Shown here piece after piece: positions 54,008-63,381 of a DNA stretch of 64,000 nucleotides. Origin of the DNA: Clostridia bacterium (GTDB taxonomy: Bacteria > Bacillota > Clostridia > TANB77 > CAG-465); contig JAQSXK010000006.1 of the NCBI GenBank assembly GCA_029256705.1, forward strand, positions 101,940 to 165,939, in the 5' to 3' direction. The notes under the pieces were generated by a model. That model was not told where the DNA came from and ran no database searches. It worked only from the letters and a program-made list of their open reading frames with translations. A program made the position numbers and the translations under genes. The number at the start of each line of letters is the position of its first letter. Position 1 is the stretch's first letter.

Positions 54008-54310
54008 GTGAATACTTTAATAGAAACAATAATATATTTAGTAGCTATTATTGGAATTGTAGCAATTATAGGATCGTTTTTTGAAATTTTCAATAACTCA
54101 TACTTAGATTATTTCAAAAAGGTGTCAAATAAAATATTTGATTTTAAAAAAAATGAAATAAATACTGATAAGACAGTAACAATAGATGTTTATTTAAATA
54201 ATATGTCGGATGCTGAATCAGAAAAAATGGCGAAAGAAATAAAAAATAGTATATGTCTAAATGATATTGCGGATTATATAAATATATATAAAACGTTTGA
54301 CAAAAAATAA
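54008..54310 (+). CDS. Single-pass membrane protein, 100 aa
   Basis: The GTG at 54008 is preferred to the one at 53999, which sits in the AGGTGAT site. One membrane segment (about 6-26) precedes a charged cytoplasmic or external tail. I do not recognise the family. It overlaps an upstream extension of the ruvA frame but ends 31 bp before the ruvA start, so the two are probably co-transcribed. Confidence 0.5.
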   Translation: MNTLIETIIYLVAIIGIVAIIGSFFEIFNNSYLDYFKKVSNKIFDFKKNEINTDKTVTIDVYLNNMSDAESEKMAKEIKNSICLNDIADYINIYKTFDKK

Positions 54311-54341
54311 GTTTTGGTGTAAAATGTATGTGGGTGATTTT

Positions 54342-54920
54342 ATGTACGCATATTTTAATGGGGTAATTAAGAATATATCAAATGATACAATAACACTTGA
54401 TGTACATGATATAGGTTATAATATATATATGGCAGAAGATGATTTAAGTAAGTTTAAATTGGAAGATAAAGTTCTTGTCTACACATATTTTCAGCATAGA
54501 GAAGATGATATGAGGCTTTTTGGATTTTTAACTAAGAATCGTTTAGAATTCTTTAAGAAACTAATAAGTGTAAGTGGTGTTGGGAGTAAAGTAGCATTAG
54601 GAATAATATCTAATATATCTGTAGAAAATATGTGTACAGCTATAGCTACGGATAATTTATTAACGTTAAAAAGTGTTCCAGGAATTGGTCCTAAACTTGC
54701 GGGAAAAATAATATTTGAACTTAAAGATAAAATATCTAACGAAGATATTTATAAGAAAAGTCCAATTAAAAATAGTGCTGATGTCGATGAAGCAATAACA
54801 GCGCTTAAAGTGTTAGGATATTCTGAACGAGAGTTAGTAAATTGTATTAATGAATTGAATTTAGAAAATAAATCTGTTCAAGATATAATACGTATGTGTT
54901 TAAAACACATGCAAAAGTAG
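54342..54920 (+). CDS. ruvA: Holliday junction DNA helicase subunit RuvA
   Basis: The ATG at 54342 follows GGTGAT; translation from upstream in-frame codons would add a non-homologous stretch. The 192 residues have an N-terminal OB fold (MYAYFNGVI, DVHDIGYNIYM, YFQHREDDMRLFGF), two HhH motifs (LISVSGVGSKVALGII, LKSVPGIGPKLAGKII), and a C-terminal RuvB-binding domain. It binds Holliday junctions as a tetramer. The usual partner ruvB does not follow; ftsE does. Confidence 0.95.
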   Translation: MYAYFNGVIKNISNDTITLDVHDIGYNIYMAEDDLSKFKLEDKVLVYTYFQHREDDMRLFGFLTKNRLEFFKKLISVSGVGSKVALGIISNISVENMCTAIATDNLLTLKSVPGIGPKLAGKIIFELKDKISNEDIYKKSPIKNSADVDEAITALKVLGYSERELVNCINELNLENKSVQDIIRMCLKHMQK

Positions 54921-54960
54921 TGGGAATATATGTATTTTGATGTTTTTTAAAATATTATAC

Positions 54961-54989
54961 TAGACAAGAAAACATTTTTATGATAATAT
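54961..54989 (+). promoter_or_regulatory. Promoter of ftsE
   Basis: TAGACA, 17 bp, TAATAT with a TGA extension. Confidence 0.6.
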
Positions 54990-55015
54990 ATATGTAACAA
55001 ACGAAAGGAAAAAAT

Positions 55016-55696
55016 ATGATAGAATTTAGTAATGTAAATAAAAAATATGATCATGATGTAGTTGCATTAGAAGATATAAATATAAAAATAGAAAAAGGTG
55101 AATTTGTATTTTTAGTTGGACCATCAGGTAGTGGTAAATCTACTTTTTTGAAACTTATGGTAAAAGAAGAAGAAGCAACTAGTGGTAGCATTATTGTTAA
55201 TAATACAAATATAAATAAATTAAAACAAAAAGACATACCATATTTAAGAAGAAAGATTGGATTTGTTTTTCAGGACTTCAGATTGCTTTATGACAGAACA
55301 GTTGCGGAAAATATAATTTTTGCACTAAGGGTTGTAGAGGCAACAGAAAAAGATATCAAATACCAAGTTAAATCTGTTTTGGAACTAGTTGGGTTATCAG
55401 GTAAAGAAAATTTTTATCCAAATCAATTATCAGGTGGGGAACAACAAAGAATATCTTTAGCTAGAGCACTAGCTACAAAACCACCAATTATAATTGCGGA
55501 CGAGCCAACAGGAAACTTAGATCCTAAAACTGCAGATGAAATATTTAAAACATTACTAGATATAAATGCAAGAGGTACTACAATACTAGTAGTAACACAT
55601 GCTAAAGATATAGTTGATGGTTTGAATAAAAGAGTTATAGCTTTAGATCATGGTAAAGTTGTAAGAGATGATGCAAGAGGGGGTTATGTGAAATGA
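55016..55696 (+). CDS. ftsE: Cell division ATP-binding protein FtsE
   Basis: An ATG follows GAAAGGAAA. The 226-residue ABC ATPase has Walker A VGPSGSGKSTFLKL, the Q loop FVFQDFRLL, signature LSGGEQQRISLARA, Walker B IIIADEPTGNLDP and the H-loop VVTHAKDI. With FtsX it controls peptidoglycan hydrolases at the septum or sidewall. The stop overlaps the ftsX start by four bases. Confidence 0.97.
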   Translation: MIEFSNVNKKYDHDVVALEDINIKIEKGEFVFLVGPSGSGKSTFLKLMVKEEEATSGSIIVNNTNINKLKQKDIPYLRRKIGFVFQDFRLLYDRTVAENIIFALRVVEATEKDIKYQVKSVLELVGLSGKENFYPNQLSGGEQQRISLARALATKPPIIIADEPTGNLDPKTADEIFKTLLDINARGTTILVVTHAKDIVDGLNKRVIALDHGKVVRDDARGGYVK

Positions 55697-56583
55697 CAAC
55701 CAATACATATTTAATTAAAGAAGGATACGATAATTTAAAAAAACATGGTTCTAAAACTTTTTCTACTATGCTTATAATTTGTGCAACTATGATTGTACTA
55801 GGTATATTTATTATATTACTTCAAAACGTTAATAAAAATGTTGAAACTGTTAAAAAGGAACAAGGTTTTCAAGCATTTATAAGTGATGCTGCTACTGAAA
55901 CAGAGATTGACTATATTAAAGACAGTATTCAGATAATTCAAGGTGTAAAAGACATAAAATATATAGATAAAGATATGGCATTTGAAGATGCAAAAAGCGT
56001 ATTTTCAGGTCAGGAATATTTACTTGAAGGATTACAAAAAGTAAAACCATTTCCTGCATCTTTTGTTATAAAGTTTAATGATATAAATGATGCATCAGTA
56101 ATTAAAACTCAAGTAGAAAAAGTAGAGGGTATTACAAAGGTAAAATACAATGAGGCAACAATAGAAGCAGTAATAACAATTTCTAATATAGCAAATATAT
56201 TTTTGTTAGGATTAGGAACAGTCATGCTTATTGTTTCAACATTTATTATTTCTAATACAATAAAACTTGCTGTTTATTCTAATAAAAGAGAAATTTATAT
56301 AATGAGATATATTGGTGCTACTAATTCCTTTATACGTAAGCCATTTATAATCGAAGGAGCAATAATGGGATTACTAAGTGCATTAATATCATTTGTAATA
56401 ATATCTATAGGATATGTGGTTATATATGCAAGACTTCCTAAAGTAGGAACAAGTTTGGGAATATTTGGATTTATGCCATACTCACAATTATGGTACCAAG
56501 TATTAGGAATTTTTGTTTTGATAGGATTATTTGTTGGTATAGTAGGAAGTGCAATTTCTATTAGAAAGTATTTAAAGGTATAG
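55693..56583 (+). CDS. ftsX: Cell division membrane protein FtsX
   Basis: The ATG overlaps the ftsE stop (ATGA). The 296 residues have four membrane segments: one at about 22-45, a large external domain (about 46-165), then three segments including the FtsX feature MRYIGATNSFIRKPFIIEGAIMG in pieces. It transmits FtsE ATP hydrolysis to an external hydrolase or activator. The next gene codes for just such a protein. Confidence 0.95.
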   Translation: MTTNTYLIKEGYDNLKKHGSKTFSTMLIICATMIVLGIFIILLQNVNKNVETVKKEQGFQAFISDAATETEIDYIKDSIQIIQGVKDIKYIDKDMAFEDAKSVFSGQEYLLEGLQKVKPFPASFVIKFNDINDASVIKTQVEKVEGITKVKYNEATIEAVITISNIANIFLLGLGTVMLIVSTFIISNTIKLAVYSNKREIYIMRYIGATNSFIRKPFIIEGAIMGLLSALISFVIISIGYVVIYARLPKVGTSLGIFGFMPYSQLWYQVLGIFVLIGLFVGIVGSAISIRKYLKV

Positions 56584-56592
56584 GTGATTAAT

Positions 56593-57774
56593 ATGAAAAA
56601 AATATCAAGTATACTATTAATATTAGTTATAATTTTATCTTTAAATAAGTTTGTATATGCGGATGCATTATCGGATTATCAAAAACAGTTAGAAGCGATT
56701 AAAGCTGAACAAAAAGCTAATGCACAAAAACTTACTGGATTAGATCAAGAAATAGCACAAGATTTATATGATATGATGGATTTGGATAGTAAAATTGTAA
56801 CATTCAGTACAAAATTAAGTGAATTACAAGCGAAAGTAGATGAAGTTAATAGTAAATTAACTAAGCAAGAAGATGCTTTACAAAATTCAGCACAATTATA
56901 TAATAGTGCTGAAGAAGTGTATACTACAAGACTAAGAGTGATATATGAAAATGGTATACCAAGTATGTTAGATATATTTTTATCTTCACAAAATATATCA
57001 GATTTCTTTTCTAAAATGAATGTACTTACTAGTATACTTGAATATGATAAATCATTGGTAAATAATATGCAAAATCAAAAAGAGTATATAGATTATATTA
57101 AAAGTGATATTGAGTTACAAAAAGTACAATTAGAACAATTGAAATATGATACGGAAAAGTCTACTAAATCATTAGAAGATGCAAAGTCAGCAAAAGAAAA
57201 CAAAATGAATCAAATGAAATCTTCACAAGCAACTTTAAAAGCTAAAGCTGCAGCGCTTGCAAAACAAGAAGTAGAGGCTTCAAAAAAGATACAAGCGGAA
57301 ATTGAAAAAATGCAAGATATTGGTGGTTCATTCAGTGGACAATTTGCTTGGCCTACACCAGGGTTCAATATTATAACAACAAGATATAACACATCTTATG
57401 ATCCTTGGAATACAGGAAATTCAACAATACATACAGGATGTGATATAGCAGGTACAAATATATATGGCACTAAAATTATTGCTATGGAATCTGGTACAAT
57501 AACTCTAGCTCAGTATTATGGTGGATATGGTAACTGCGTAATAATTGATCATGGCACGAGTGCAATAGATGGAAACAAATATAAATCATTATATGGGCAT
57601 GCCGAAAGATTAAATGTAGTTGTAGGTCAAAAGGTTGTAAAAGGTCAAACAATAGCGTTTGTCGGTTCAACTGGAAATTCTACAGGAGCACATTTGCATT
57701 TGGAATTATATAAAAATAATAAAAGATTAGACCCATTATCTTATTTTAGTGGTATGAAATTTGTATATAGATAA
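56593..57774 (+). CDS. FtsEX-linked M23 peptidoglycan hydrolase with coiled coil
   Basis: The ATG at 56593 follows AGGTGAT. The 393 residues have a signal peptide (about 1-24), a long coiled coil (about 25-240, including QLEAIKAEQKANAQKL), and a LytM/M23 domain with HTGCDIAG and GAHLHLEL. The zinc ligands His and Asp (HTGCD) and the HLH pair are intact, so unlike E. coli EnvC it is predicted to be an active endopeptidase. Its position directly after ftsX, 9 bp away, fits the partner activated by FtsEX. Confidence 0.93.
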   Translation: MKKISSILLILVIILSLNKFVYADALSDYQKQLEAIKAEQKANAQKLTGLDQEIAQDLYDMMDLDSKIVTFSTKLSELQAKVDEVNSKLTKQEDALQNSAQLYNSAEEVYTTRLRVIYENGIPSMLDIFLSSQNISDFFSKMNVLTSILEYDKSLVNNMQNQKEYIDYIKSDIELQKVQLEQLKYDTEKSTKSLEDAKSAKENKMNQMKSSQATLKAKAAALAKQEVEASKKIQAEIEKMQDIGGSFSGQFAWPTPGFNIITTRYNTSYDPWNTGNSTIHTGCDIAGTNIYGTKIIAMESGTITLAQYYGGYGNCVIIDHGTSAIDGNKYKSLYGHAERLNVVVGQKVVKGQTIAFVGSTGNSTGAHLHLELYKNNKRLDPLSYFSGMKFVYR

Positions 57775-57859
57775 TGTTACAGAAATATTTCAAAAAAATA
57801 AATTTTAATAGAAGTAAAAAACAAAAACAAAAAAAAGTAGTGAAAAAGTAAAAAAACTC

Positions 57860-57888
57860 TTGACTTATTTTATATTTTGTTGCATAAT
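57860..57888 (+). promoter_or_regulatory. sepF promoter
   Basis: TTGACT, 17 bp, CATAAT. Confidence 0.7.
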
Positions 57889-57919
57889 TAAATTATAAAG
57901 GTTCTAAGGGGGAAAAAAC

Positions 57920-58411
57920 ATGGGTGCTATTAACAAGTTTATGAATATGTTAAACATCGGTTCAAATGAAGAAGAGGAAGTAGAAGATTACGAGGATGAA
58001 CAAGAAGTTCAAGATTCATCTTCTCAATATAAATCAAGAAGAAAATTTAGTGAAATTGAAGAAGAAAGTCCTTATTCTGCAAGAAATATCCAATCTAAAG
58101 TAATTCCAATGAATACAGCAGTTTCTTCATCAAAAATGGTTATAACACAACCTAATTGTTACGAGGATGTTCAAGAGATAGGAGACTATCTTAAGAATAG
58201 AAAATCTGTTATTGTTAATTTAGAAAGTGTTAGCAAAGAAGATGCTAGAAGAATACTTGATTTCATGAGCGGAGCTACATTTATTGTAGAAGGAACTATT
58301 CAAAAAGTATCTAATTTAATATACTTAATGACACCAAGAAATGTTGAAATACAAAATGATCTTGAAAGAGGACAATACAAACAAAAATTATCTTTTTCAT
58401 GGATGAAATAA
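57920..58411 (+). CDS. sepF: Cell division protein SepF
   Basis: An ATG follows AAGGGGG. The 163 residues have an N-terminal membrane-binding amphipathic helix (INKFMNMLNIG), an acidic low-complexity linker, then the SepF domain with VITQPNCYEDVQEIGDYL, VIVNLESV, RRILDFMSGATF, and VSNLIYLMTPRNVEI. It anchors FtsZ to the membrane. ylmG and yggS, usual neighbours, are absent; divIVA follows with its own site. Confidence 0.95.
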   Translation: MGAINKFMNMLNIGSNEEEEVEDYEDEQEVQDSSSQYKSRRKFSEIEEESPYSARNIQSKVIPMNTAVSSSKMVITQPNCYEDVQEIGDYLKNRKSVIVNLESVSKEDARRILDFMSGATFIVEGTIQKVSNLIYLMTPRNVEIQNDLERGQYKQKLSFSWMK

Positions 58412-58419
58412 GAATATAT

Positions 58420-58453
58420 TGCCATGCATATTAATTATGTGTGGCATTTTTTT
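58420..58453 (+). terminator. sepF terminator
   Basis: TGCCATGCATA pairs with TATGTGTGGCA with two G-T pairs, then seven T. Confidence 0.85.
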
Positions 58454-58551
58454 ATTTCAAATAACGAAATATTATTAAAAAGCAAAGAAAAAACAACAAT
58501 TTGTTGAATATTTTGGAGAAATGATATATAATGTAAAAAGAGGTGATAGAT

Positions 58552-58995
58552 ATGATTATGCCAATAGATATTGAAAATAAAGTTTTTAAAAAATCTAAAT
58601 TGGGTGGATATGAAGTAAAGGATGTTGAAGATTTTCTTGAGCAATTAATTGTAGATTATGAAGAATTGTATAAAGAAAATGCAAATATTAAAGAAAAATT
58701 GATTAAAGCGGATGAATCAATCAAATACTATAATTCCTTGGAACAGGGTGTAACTCAAACTATTGAAAATTCCCAAAAGGCTGCAGATGAAATAAAAGAA
58801 AAAGCAGTAATGGAAGCAGAAGAAATAAGAAGAAATGCAAAAAATGAATCTAATTTAACTTTAGAAGAGGTTAAATTAGAAATTAGAGCTAAGGAAATTG
58901 AGCTTGAACAAATAAAAAAACAAATGCAAATATATAAAATTAAAGTTACATCTATGTTAGAAGCACAATTAAAAATTTTAAATGAAGAAGATTAA
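58552..58995 (+). CDS. divIVA: DivIVA domain protein
   Basis: The start is taken as the ATG at 58552, 5 bp after AGGTGA; ATG at 58558 is also possible. The 147 residues have the DivIVA N-terminal motif (MPIDIENKVFKKSKLGGYEVKDVEDFL in pieces), then a coiled coil. DivIVA binds negatively curved membrane at poles and septa. The coiled-coil tail is shorter than in B. subtilis. It ends with a terminator before prfA. Confidence 0.9.
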   Translation: MIMPIDIENKVFKKSKLGGYEVKDVEDFLEQLIVDYEELYKENANIKEKLIKADESIKYYNSLEQGVTQTIENSQKAADEIKEKAVMEAEEIRRNAKNESNLTLEEVKLEIRAKEIELEQIKKQMQIYKIKVTSMLEAQLKILNEED

Positions 58996-59007
58996 TATAT
59001 TTTATTG

Positions 59008-59042
59008 AAATGATAGTTTTGTTATATTACTATCATTTTTTA
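59008..59042 (+). terminator. divIVA terminator
   Basis: AAATGATAGT pairs with ACTATCATTT, then T. Confidence 0.85.
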
Positions 59043-59122
59043 TATGTTTAAAAAAACATATGACGTATTATGTAATAATCTATATATTTTGGTATATTAT
59101 AATCATATTGAAGATTAAATAA

Positions 59123-59151
59123 TTGACTTATTAGCAAAATTAATGTATAAT
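59123..59151 (+). promoter_or_regulatory. prfA promoter
   Basis: TTGACT, 17 bp, TATAAT. Upstream in-frame starts overlap this promoter, fixing the start at 59182. Confidence 0.8.
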
Positions 59152-59181
59152 ATAAGTGTATTAATAGAAATGAGGAAAAGT

Positions 59182-60243
59182 ATGTTTGACAAGTTAGAAG
59201 AACTAGAAAAAAAGTATAATGAACTTACAAATAAAATATCAGATGCTACGGTTATATCAAACCAAGATGAGTGGAAAAAATATATGAAAGAACATTCACA
59301 AATGAAAGATGTAGTAGAAAAATATATAGAATATAAAAATACTGATAAGGCTATGAATGAGGCTAAGGAACTTATGCATGAACCAGAAATGAAAGAAATA
59401 GCTGAAATTGAATATCTAGAATGTAAAGATAAGTTAGTTCAAATTGAAGATGAACTGAAAGTATTATTGCTACCAAAAGATGCAAATGATGATAACAACG
59501 TAATTATAGAAATTCGTGGTGGAGCTGGTGGCGACGAAGCAGCACTTTTTGCATATAATTTATACAGAATGTATACAATGTTCGCAGATTTGAAAAGGTG
59601 GCAAGTTGAGCTTCTAGATATAAATGAAACTGGTATAGGTGGAATAAAAGAAGTTTCATTTATGATTAAGGGAAAAGGTGCATATAGTAAACTTAAATTT
59701 GAAAGTGGAGTACATAGAGTTCAAAGAGTACCTGAAACGGAAGCAAGTGGAAGAATACATACTTCTACAGTAACTATTGCCGTATTGCCTGAAGTTGATG
59801 ATGTTGAAGTGGAAATCAAAAATGATGATTTAAGAATTGACACTTATAGGGCAAGTGGAGCTGGTGGTCAACATGTAAACAAGACTGAATCTGCAATAAG
59901 AATAACGCATTTACCAACTGGTTTTGTTGTTACATGTCAAACTGAAAGATCTCAACTTCAAAATAGAGAAACTGCAATGAAAATGTTACGTTCTAAACTA
60001 TATGAATATATGGAGGAACAAAAAAATAAAGAATTAGCTTCTACAAGAAGATTACAAGTTGGTACTGGCGATAGAAGTGAAAAGATAAGAACATACAATT
60101 ATCCGCAAGGTAGAGTAACAGATCATAGAATTAATTATACTATGTATCAGTTAGAAAACTTTATGAATGGTGACCTTGAAGACATGATAGAAGCTCTTAG
60201 AACTTACGATAGAGCTGAAAGATTAAAAGAAGGAACAGTGTAA
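59182..60243 (+). CDS. prfA: Peptide chain release factor 1
   Basis: The ATG at 59182 follows GAGGAAAAG. The 353 residues have the RF1 codon-recognition region with VHRVQRVPETEASGRIHTST in pieces (PxT tripeptide reading PET), the catalytic GAGGQHVNKTESAIR, and the C-terminal TYNYPQGRVTDHRINYT. It ends translation at UAA and UAG. prmC, the usual partner, is not next to it. A strong terminator follows. Confidence 0.96.
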   Translation: MFDKLEELEKKYNELTNKISDATVISNQDEWKKYMKEHSQMKDVVEKYIEYKNTDKAMNEAKELMHEPEMKEIAEIEYLECKDKLVQIEDELKVLLLPKDANDDNNVIIEIRGGAGGDEAALFAYNLYRMYTMFADLKRWQVELLDINETGIGGIKEVSFMIKGKGAYSKLKFESGVHRVQRVPETEASGRIHTSTVTIAVLPEVDDVEVEIKNDDLRIDTYRASGAGGQHVNKTESAIRITHLPTGFVVTCQTERSQLQNRETAMKMLRSKLYEYMEEQKNKELASTRRLQVGTGDRSEKIRTYNYPQGRVTDHRINYTMYQLENFMNGDLEDMIEALRTYDRAERLKEGTV

Positions 60244-60251
60244 ATTTTTAT

Positions 60252-60287
60252 AAAAAACTTCAGACATTATTGTCTGAAGTTTTTTGC
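60252..60287. terminator. Bidirectional terminator after prfA
   Basis: AAAAAACTTCAGACA pairs with TGTCTGAAGTTTTTT. Confidence 0.9.
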
Positions 60288-60320
60288 TTTAAAATATGAT
60301 TAAATATTTAATTTTAAATG

Positions 60321-60638
60321 TTATTCGTTATATTTTATAGCTTTTAATAATGAAATTGAATCAGACAATAGTGCAATAGATATAATTATTCCGATAATAT
60401 CAAAAACAAATATGCTGCAAATTAACGAAATTACCGCTATTATTATTGAAATTTTAGATGCAAATGGATTATTTTTTAATAATAATATGAATAAAATTAG
60501 AAACATAGAAATCGGAATTAAATAGTATAAATTAACTTTATTATACATTATTATATTTGCAAAGAAAATAAAAGCATAAAGAATTAAAAATATTATAGAT
60601 ATTATTTTTAGTTCTTTAAAAAGTTTTTTTTGTTTCAT
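60321..60638 (-). CDS. Small multipass membrane protein, 105 aa
   Basis: An ATG on the minus strand follows GGAGGTATACAT. Four membrane segments (about 10-29, 33-50, 57-78, 80-98) are joined by very short loops. I do not recognise the family. It has a perfect promoter (TTGACA, 16 bp, TATAAT) and forms its own unit between prfA and alr. Confidence 0.6.
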   Translation of the reverse strand: MKQKKLFKELKIISIIFLILYAFIFFANIIMYNKVNLYYLIPISMFLILFILLLKNNPFASKISIIIAVISLICSIFVFDIIGIIISIALLSDSISLLKAIKYNE

Positions 60639-60659
60639 ATGTATACCTCCATAATAAAT

Positions 60660-60687
60660 ATTATATATAGTATTTATTATTTGTCAA
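60660..60687 (-). promoter_or_regulatory. Promoter of the 60321 gene
   Basis: On the minus strand: TTGACA, 16 bp, TATAAT. Confidence 0.8.
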
Positions 60688-60737
60688 GGGTAAGATAAAA
60701 TTTAACTAAATTATTATAATGTATTTTGTTGATTTTT

Positions 60738-61832
60738 TTAGATATATAATCTTTTTACTCTTTTAGATATTCTAGAGATAACTTCATAATTTATAGTTCC
60801 AATAATATCCGAAATTATATATATGCTATCATCATAATCTAGTATTGTACAATAATCTCCTACTTGAATATTTGTAATATTTGTTACATCTATCATACAC
60901 ATATCCATACAAATGTTACCGACAATCCTACAAGGAGTATTATTTATATATACATTTAATTTGTTAGATAACTTTCTGTCTAAACCATCTGCGTATCCTA
61001 TCTGTATTGTTGCAATTTTCATGTTTTCAGAAGATTTAAATGTTCTAGAATAACTTATGCTACACCCAGAATCTATTTCTCGTATATTTATAATTGGAGC
61101 TACTATTTTTACAGAAGGTTTAAGCGAAATATAATCTTTTAATGATTCATCTGGGTAATATCCATACATTATATCTCCAACTCTAACAGTATTATATGAA
61201 AATTCGGAATATTTTAATAAACCACTACTATTTAATGCATGAATATATTTAAATTTATAATTATTTTCTAACAGTAATTTTATAGTAGAATCAAAAGTAT
61301 TAAGCTGCCTTAAAGTATATTCATCGTCAACATCAGCAGATGATAAGTGCGTATATATTCCGTCCATTAAAATATTACTGAAATTTTCCTCTATGTATTT
61401 TACAGTATTTAATACTTCGTTCGCGTTGAATCCTAGTCTTGTCATACCTGTATCTACTTTTATATGGACCTTTACCCTTTTATTAGACAAAATTGCTTGA
61501 TCATTTAATATTTTTAATAAATCTAAATTAGATACAGAAACCATTAAATCATAGTCTAGTATATTTTGTATATCTTCTTCTAAAAATTGACCAGTAACTA
61601 ATATATTACTATTAATTGAATTTTGCCTTAAATGGACTCCTTCATCTATAATTGCCACACCTAGAAAATTAATTCCAAGTGTTTTTAAAAATTTAGATAC
61701 TTCAACATCACCTAAACCGTAAGCATCTGCTTTTACCATTGCTATTATGGTTATAGTATCTTTAATTTTCTCTTTTATTTTTTCTAAATTATATTTAATA
61801 TTATTTAAATTTACGTACATTTTCGCTGCCAT
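60738..61832 (-). CDS. alr: Alanine racemase
   Basis: The ATG at 61832 follows AAGGGGTG. The 364 residues have the PLP-binding lysine in MVKADAYGLG, a TIM barrel, KVDTGMTRLGF, and the C-terminal domain with the catalytic tyrosine in SCSISYSRTFKSS and the GNICMDMCMIDVT segment. It makes D-alanine for peptidoglycan. It is a single gene; acpS, often nearby, is absent. Confidence 0.95.
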   Translation of the reverse strand: MAAKMYVNLNNIKYNLEKIKEKIKDTITIIAMVKADAYGLGDVEVSKFLKTLGINFLGVAIIDEGVHLRQNSINSNILVTGQFLEEDIQNILDYDLMVSVSNLDLLKILNDQAILSNKRVKVHIKVDTGMTRLGFNANEVLNTVKYIEENFSNILMDGIYTHLSSADVDDEYTLRQLNTFDSTIKLLLENNYKFKYIHALNSSGLLKYSEFSYNTVRVGDIMYGYYPDESLKDYISLKPSVKIVAPIINIREIDSGCSISYSRTFKSSENMKIATIQIGYADGLDRKLSNKLNVYINNTPCRIVGNICMDMCMIDVTNITNIQVGDYCTILDYDDSIYIISDIIGTINYEVISRISKRVKRLYI

Positions 61833-61913
61833 ATAATTCACCCCTTAAAAATATATTATATCATATAATATATTTTTTTCAACAAAAAATGAATATAAAT
61901 TTATATATTTACC

Positions 61914-61942
61914 TTGACTTATTTTTAAAAAAGGTGTAATAT
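61914..61942 (+). promoter_or_regulatory. ctpA promoter
   Basis: TTGACT, 17 bp, TAATAT with an upstream TG. Confidence 0.65.
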
Positions 61943-61970
61943 ATATGTTATGAATAAGAGGAGTTTGAAT

Positions 61971-63188
61971 ATGGGAGATAAAGAAAAAATAAATATAGAT
62001 AAAGTAAAAATAATTACAAATACTATAACCGGCGTATTAGTTATACTTATTTCAACAATAATTATAGTAGCTTTTGCTGTTGTAGTGAAACCTGTTTTGG
62101 AAAAAGGACAATTAACAGAAGATAATTCTGCGTATATGAATAGAATAGAAGAAGCATTAGTTAGAATTTATTCTAATTATGTTCAAGATGTTGATATGGA
62201 AACTTTGGTAGAAGGTGCAATTAGTGGAATGGCTAAATCTACAGAAGATCCATACACTAGATATGTTTCTCAAGAAGAATATGATAAAATGCTTGTATCT
62301 GGAACAGAAAAGTACGGTGGCTTAGGTATACATATAACATATGATGAGAAATCAAAAGGTATAATGATTTTAAGTGTTATGCCGGGTTCACCTGCTTTAG
62401 AAGAAGGATTATATTCTGGAGATGTAATTAAACAAGTTGAAGATAAAGTTGTAAATGCAGATAATTATTATGATTGTGTAGATAAAATAAAAGGTGAAGA
62501 AAATACTAAAGTTTCTCTAGTAATACAAAGAGGAGAAGAAACTTTCACAAAACAATATACAAGAAAAATAGTTACAGCAAATAATGTTGAATCTAAAAAA
62601 ATAAATGGTAATGTTGGATATATTAGAATACTTTCTTTTGAAAATAACGTTGCTAGTCAATTTAAAACGCAATATGATAAATTAAGATCGGAGAATGTAT
62701 CTGCGATTATTTTAGACTTAAGAAATAATCCTGGTGGATTACTTAATGAAGTAATTACTATTGGAAGATCAATACTTCCTGAAGGTGAAATAGTTAAATT
62801 AGTATATAAAAATAAAAGTGATAAAGTATATACTTGTGATGGAAAAAATAAAATTGATATACCTCTTATGGTTTTAGTTAACGGTAATAGTGCAAGTGCA
62901 TCAGAAATATTATCCGGAGCAATAAAGGATTTACATGCAGGAACTATTATAGGTGACAAAACTTATGGTAAGGGTATAGTCCAAACAATAGAAAAATTGA
63001 ATGTAGAAGGGGCTTTATCTATAACAACATCTGAATATTATACATCAAGTGGAGTGCAAATACATAAACAAGGTATTCTTCCGGATGTTCAAGTTAGCCT
63101 TGACGAAGAGTATAAAAACGAGTATTATATCCCTGAAAATAAGGATTTACAATTACAAAAAGCTTTAGAACTGATAAGAACAAAATAA
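61971..63188 (+). CDS. ctpA: C-terminal processing peptidase, S41 family
   Basis: The ATG at 61971 follows AGAGGAG by 7 bp; an ATG at 61950 precedes the ribosome binding site and is rejected. The 405 residues have one N-terminal membrane segment (about 17-40), a PDZ domain with GGLGIHITYD and GLYSGDVIKQVE, and the S41 domain with catalytic Ser in NGNSASASEILSGA and Lys in KTYGKGIVQ. It processes exported proteins at their C-termini. In many Clostridia ctpA sits with ftsEX; here it is 4 kb away. Confidence 0.94.
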   Translation: MGDKEKINIDKVKIITNTITGVLVILISTIIIVAFAVVVKPVLEKGQLTEDNSAYMNRIEEALVRIYSNYVQDVDMETLVEGAISGMAKSTEDPYTRYVSQEEYDKMLVSGTEKYGGLGIHITYDEKSKGIMILSVMPGSPALEEGLYSGDVIKQVEDKVVNADNYYDCVDKIKGEENTKVSLVIQRGEETFTKQYTRKIVTANNVESKKINGNVGYIRILSFENNVASQFKTQYDKLRSENVSAIILDLRNNPGGLLNEVITIGRSILPEGEIVKLVYKNKSDKVYTCDGKNKIDIPLMVLVNGNSASASEILSGAIKDLHAGTIIGDKTYGKGIVQTIEKLNVEGALSITTSEYYTSSGVQIHKQGILPDVQVSLDEEYKNEYYIPENKDLQLQKALELIRTK

Positions 63189-63208
63189 ATAGTAATAATA
63201 GTGAAACA

Positions 63209-63253
63209 AAAAAGATATGTATGTAATGCAAAAAACAGCATATCTTTTTGTTT
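63209..63253 (+). terminator. ctpA terminator
   Basis: AAAAAGATATG pairs with CATATCTTTTT across a 19-nt loop. Confidence 0.75.
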
Positions 63254-63319
63254 TAGTTGTTTAACGAAATATAGTATACATAATATTGAAACAACGCTAA
63301 ATATGTCTAATTTTGTATA

Positions 63320-63348
63320 TTGACTTAGTGAGAAAAAAATGATATAAT
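63320..63348 (+). promoter_or_regulatory. veg promoter
   Basis: TTGACT, 17 bp, TATAAT with a TGA extension. Confidence 0.85.
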
Positions 63349-63381
63349 ATGGTTCCAAGAGAGGCTTTATAGGTGATAATT

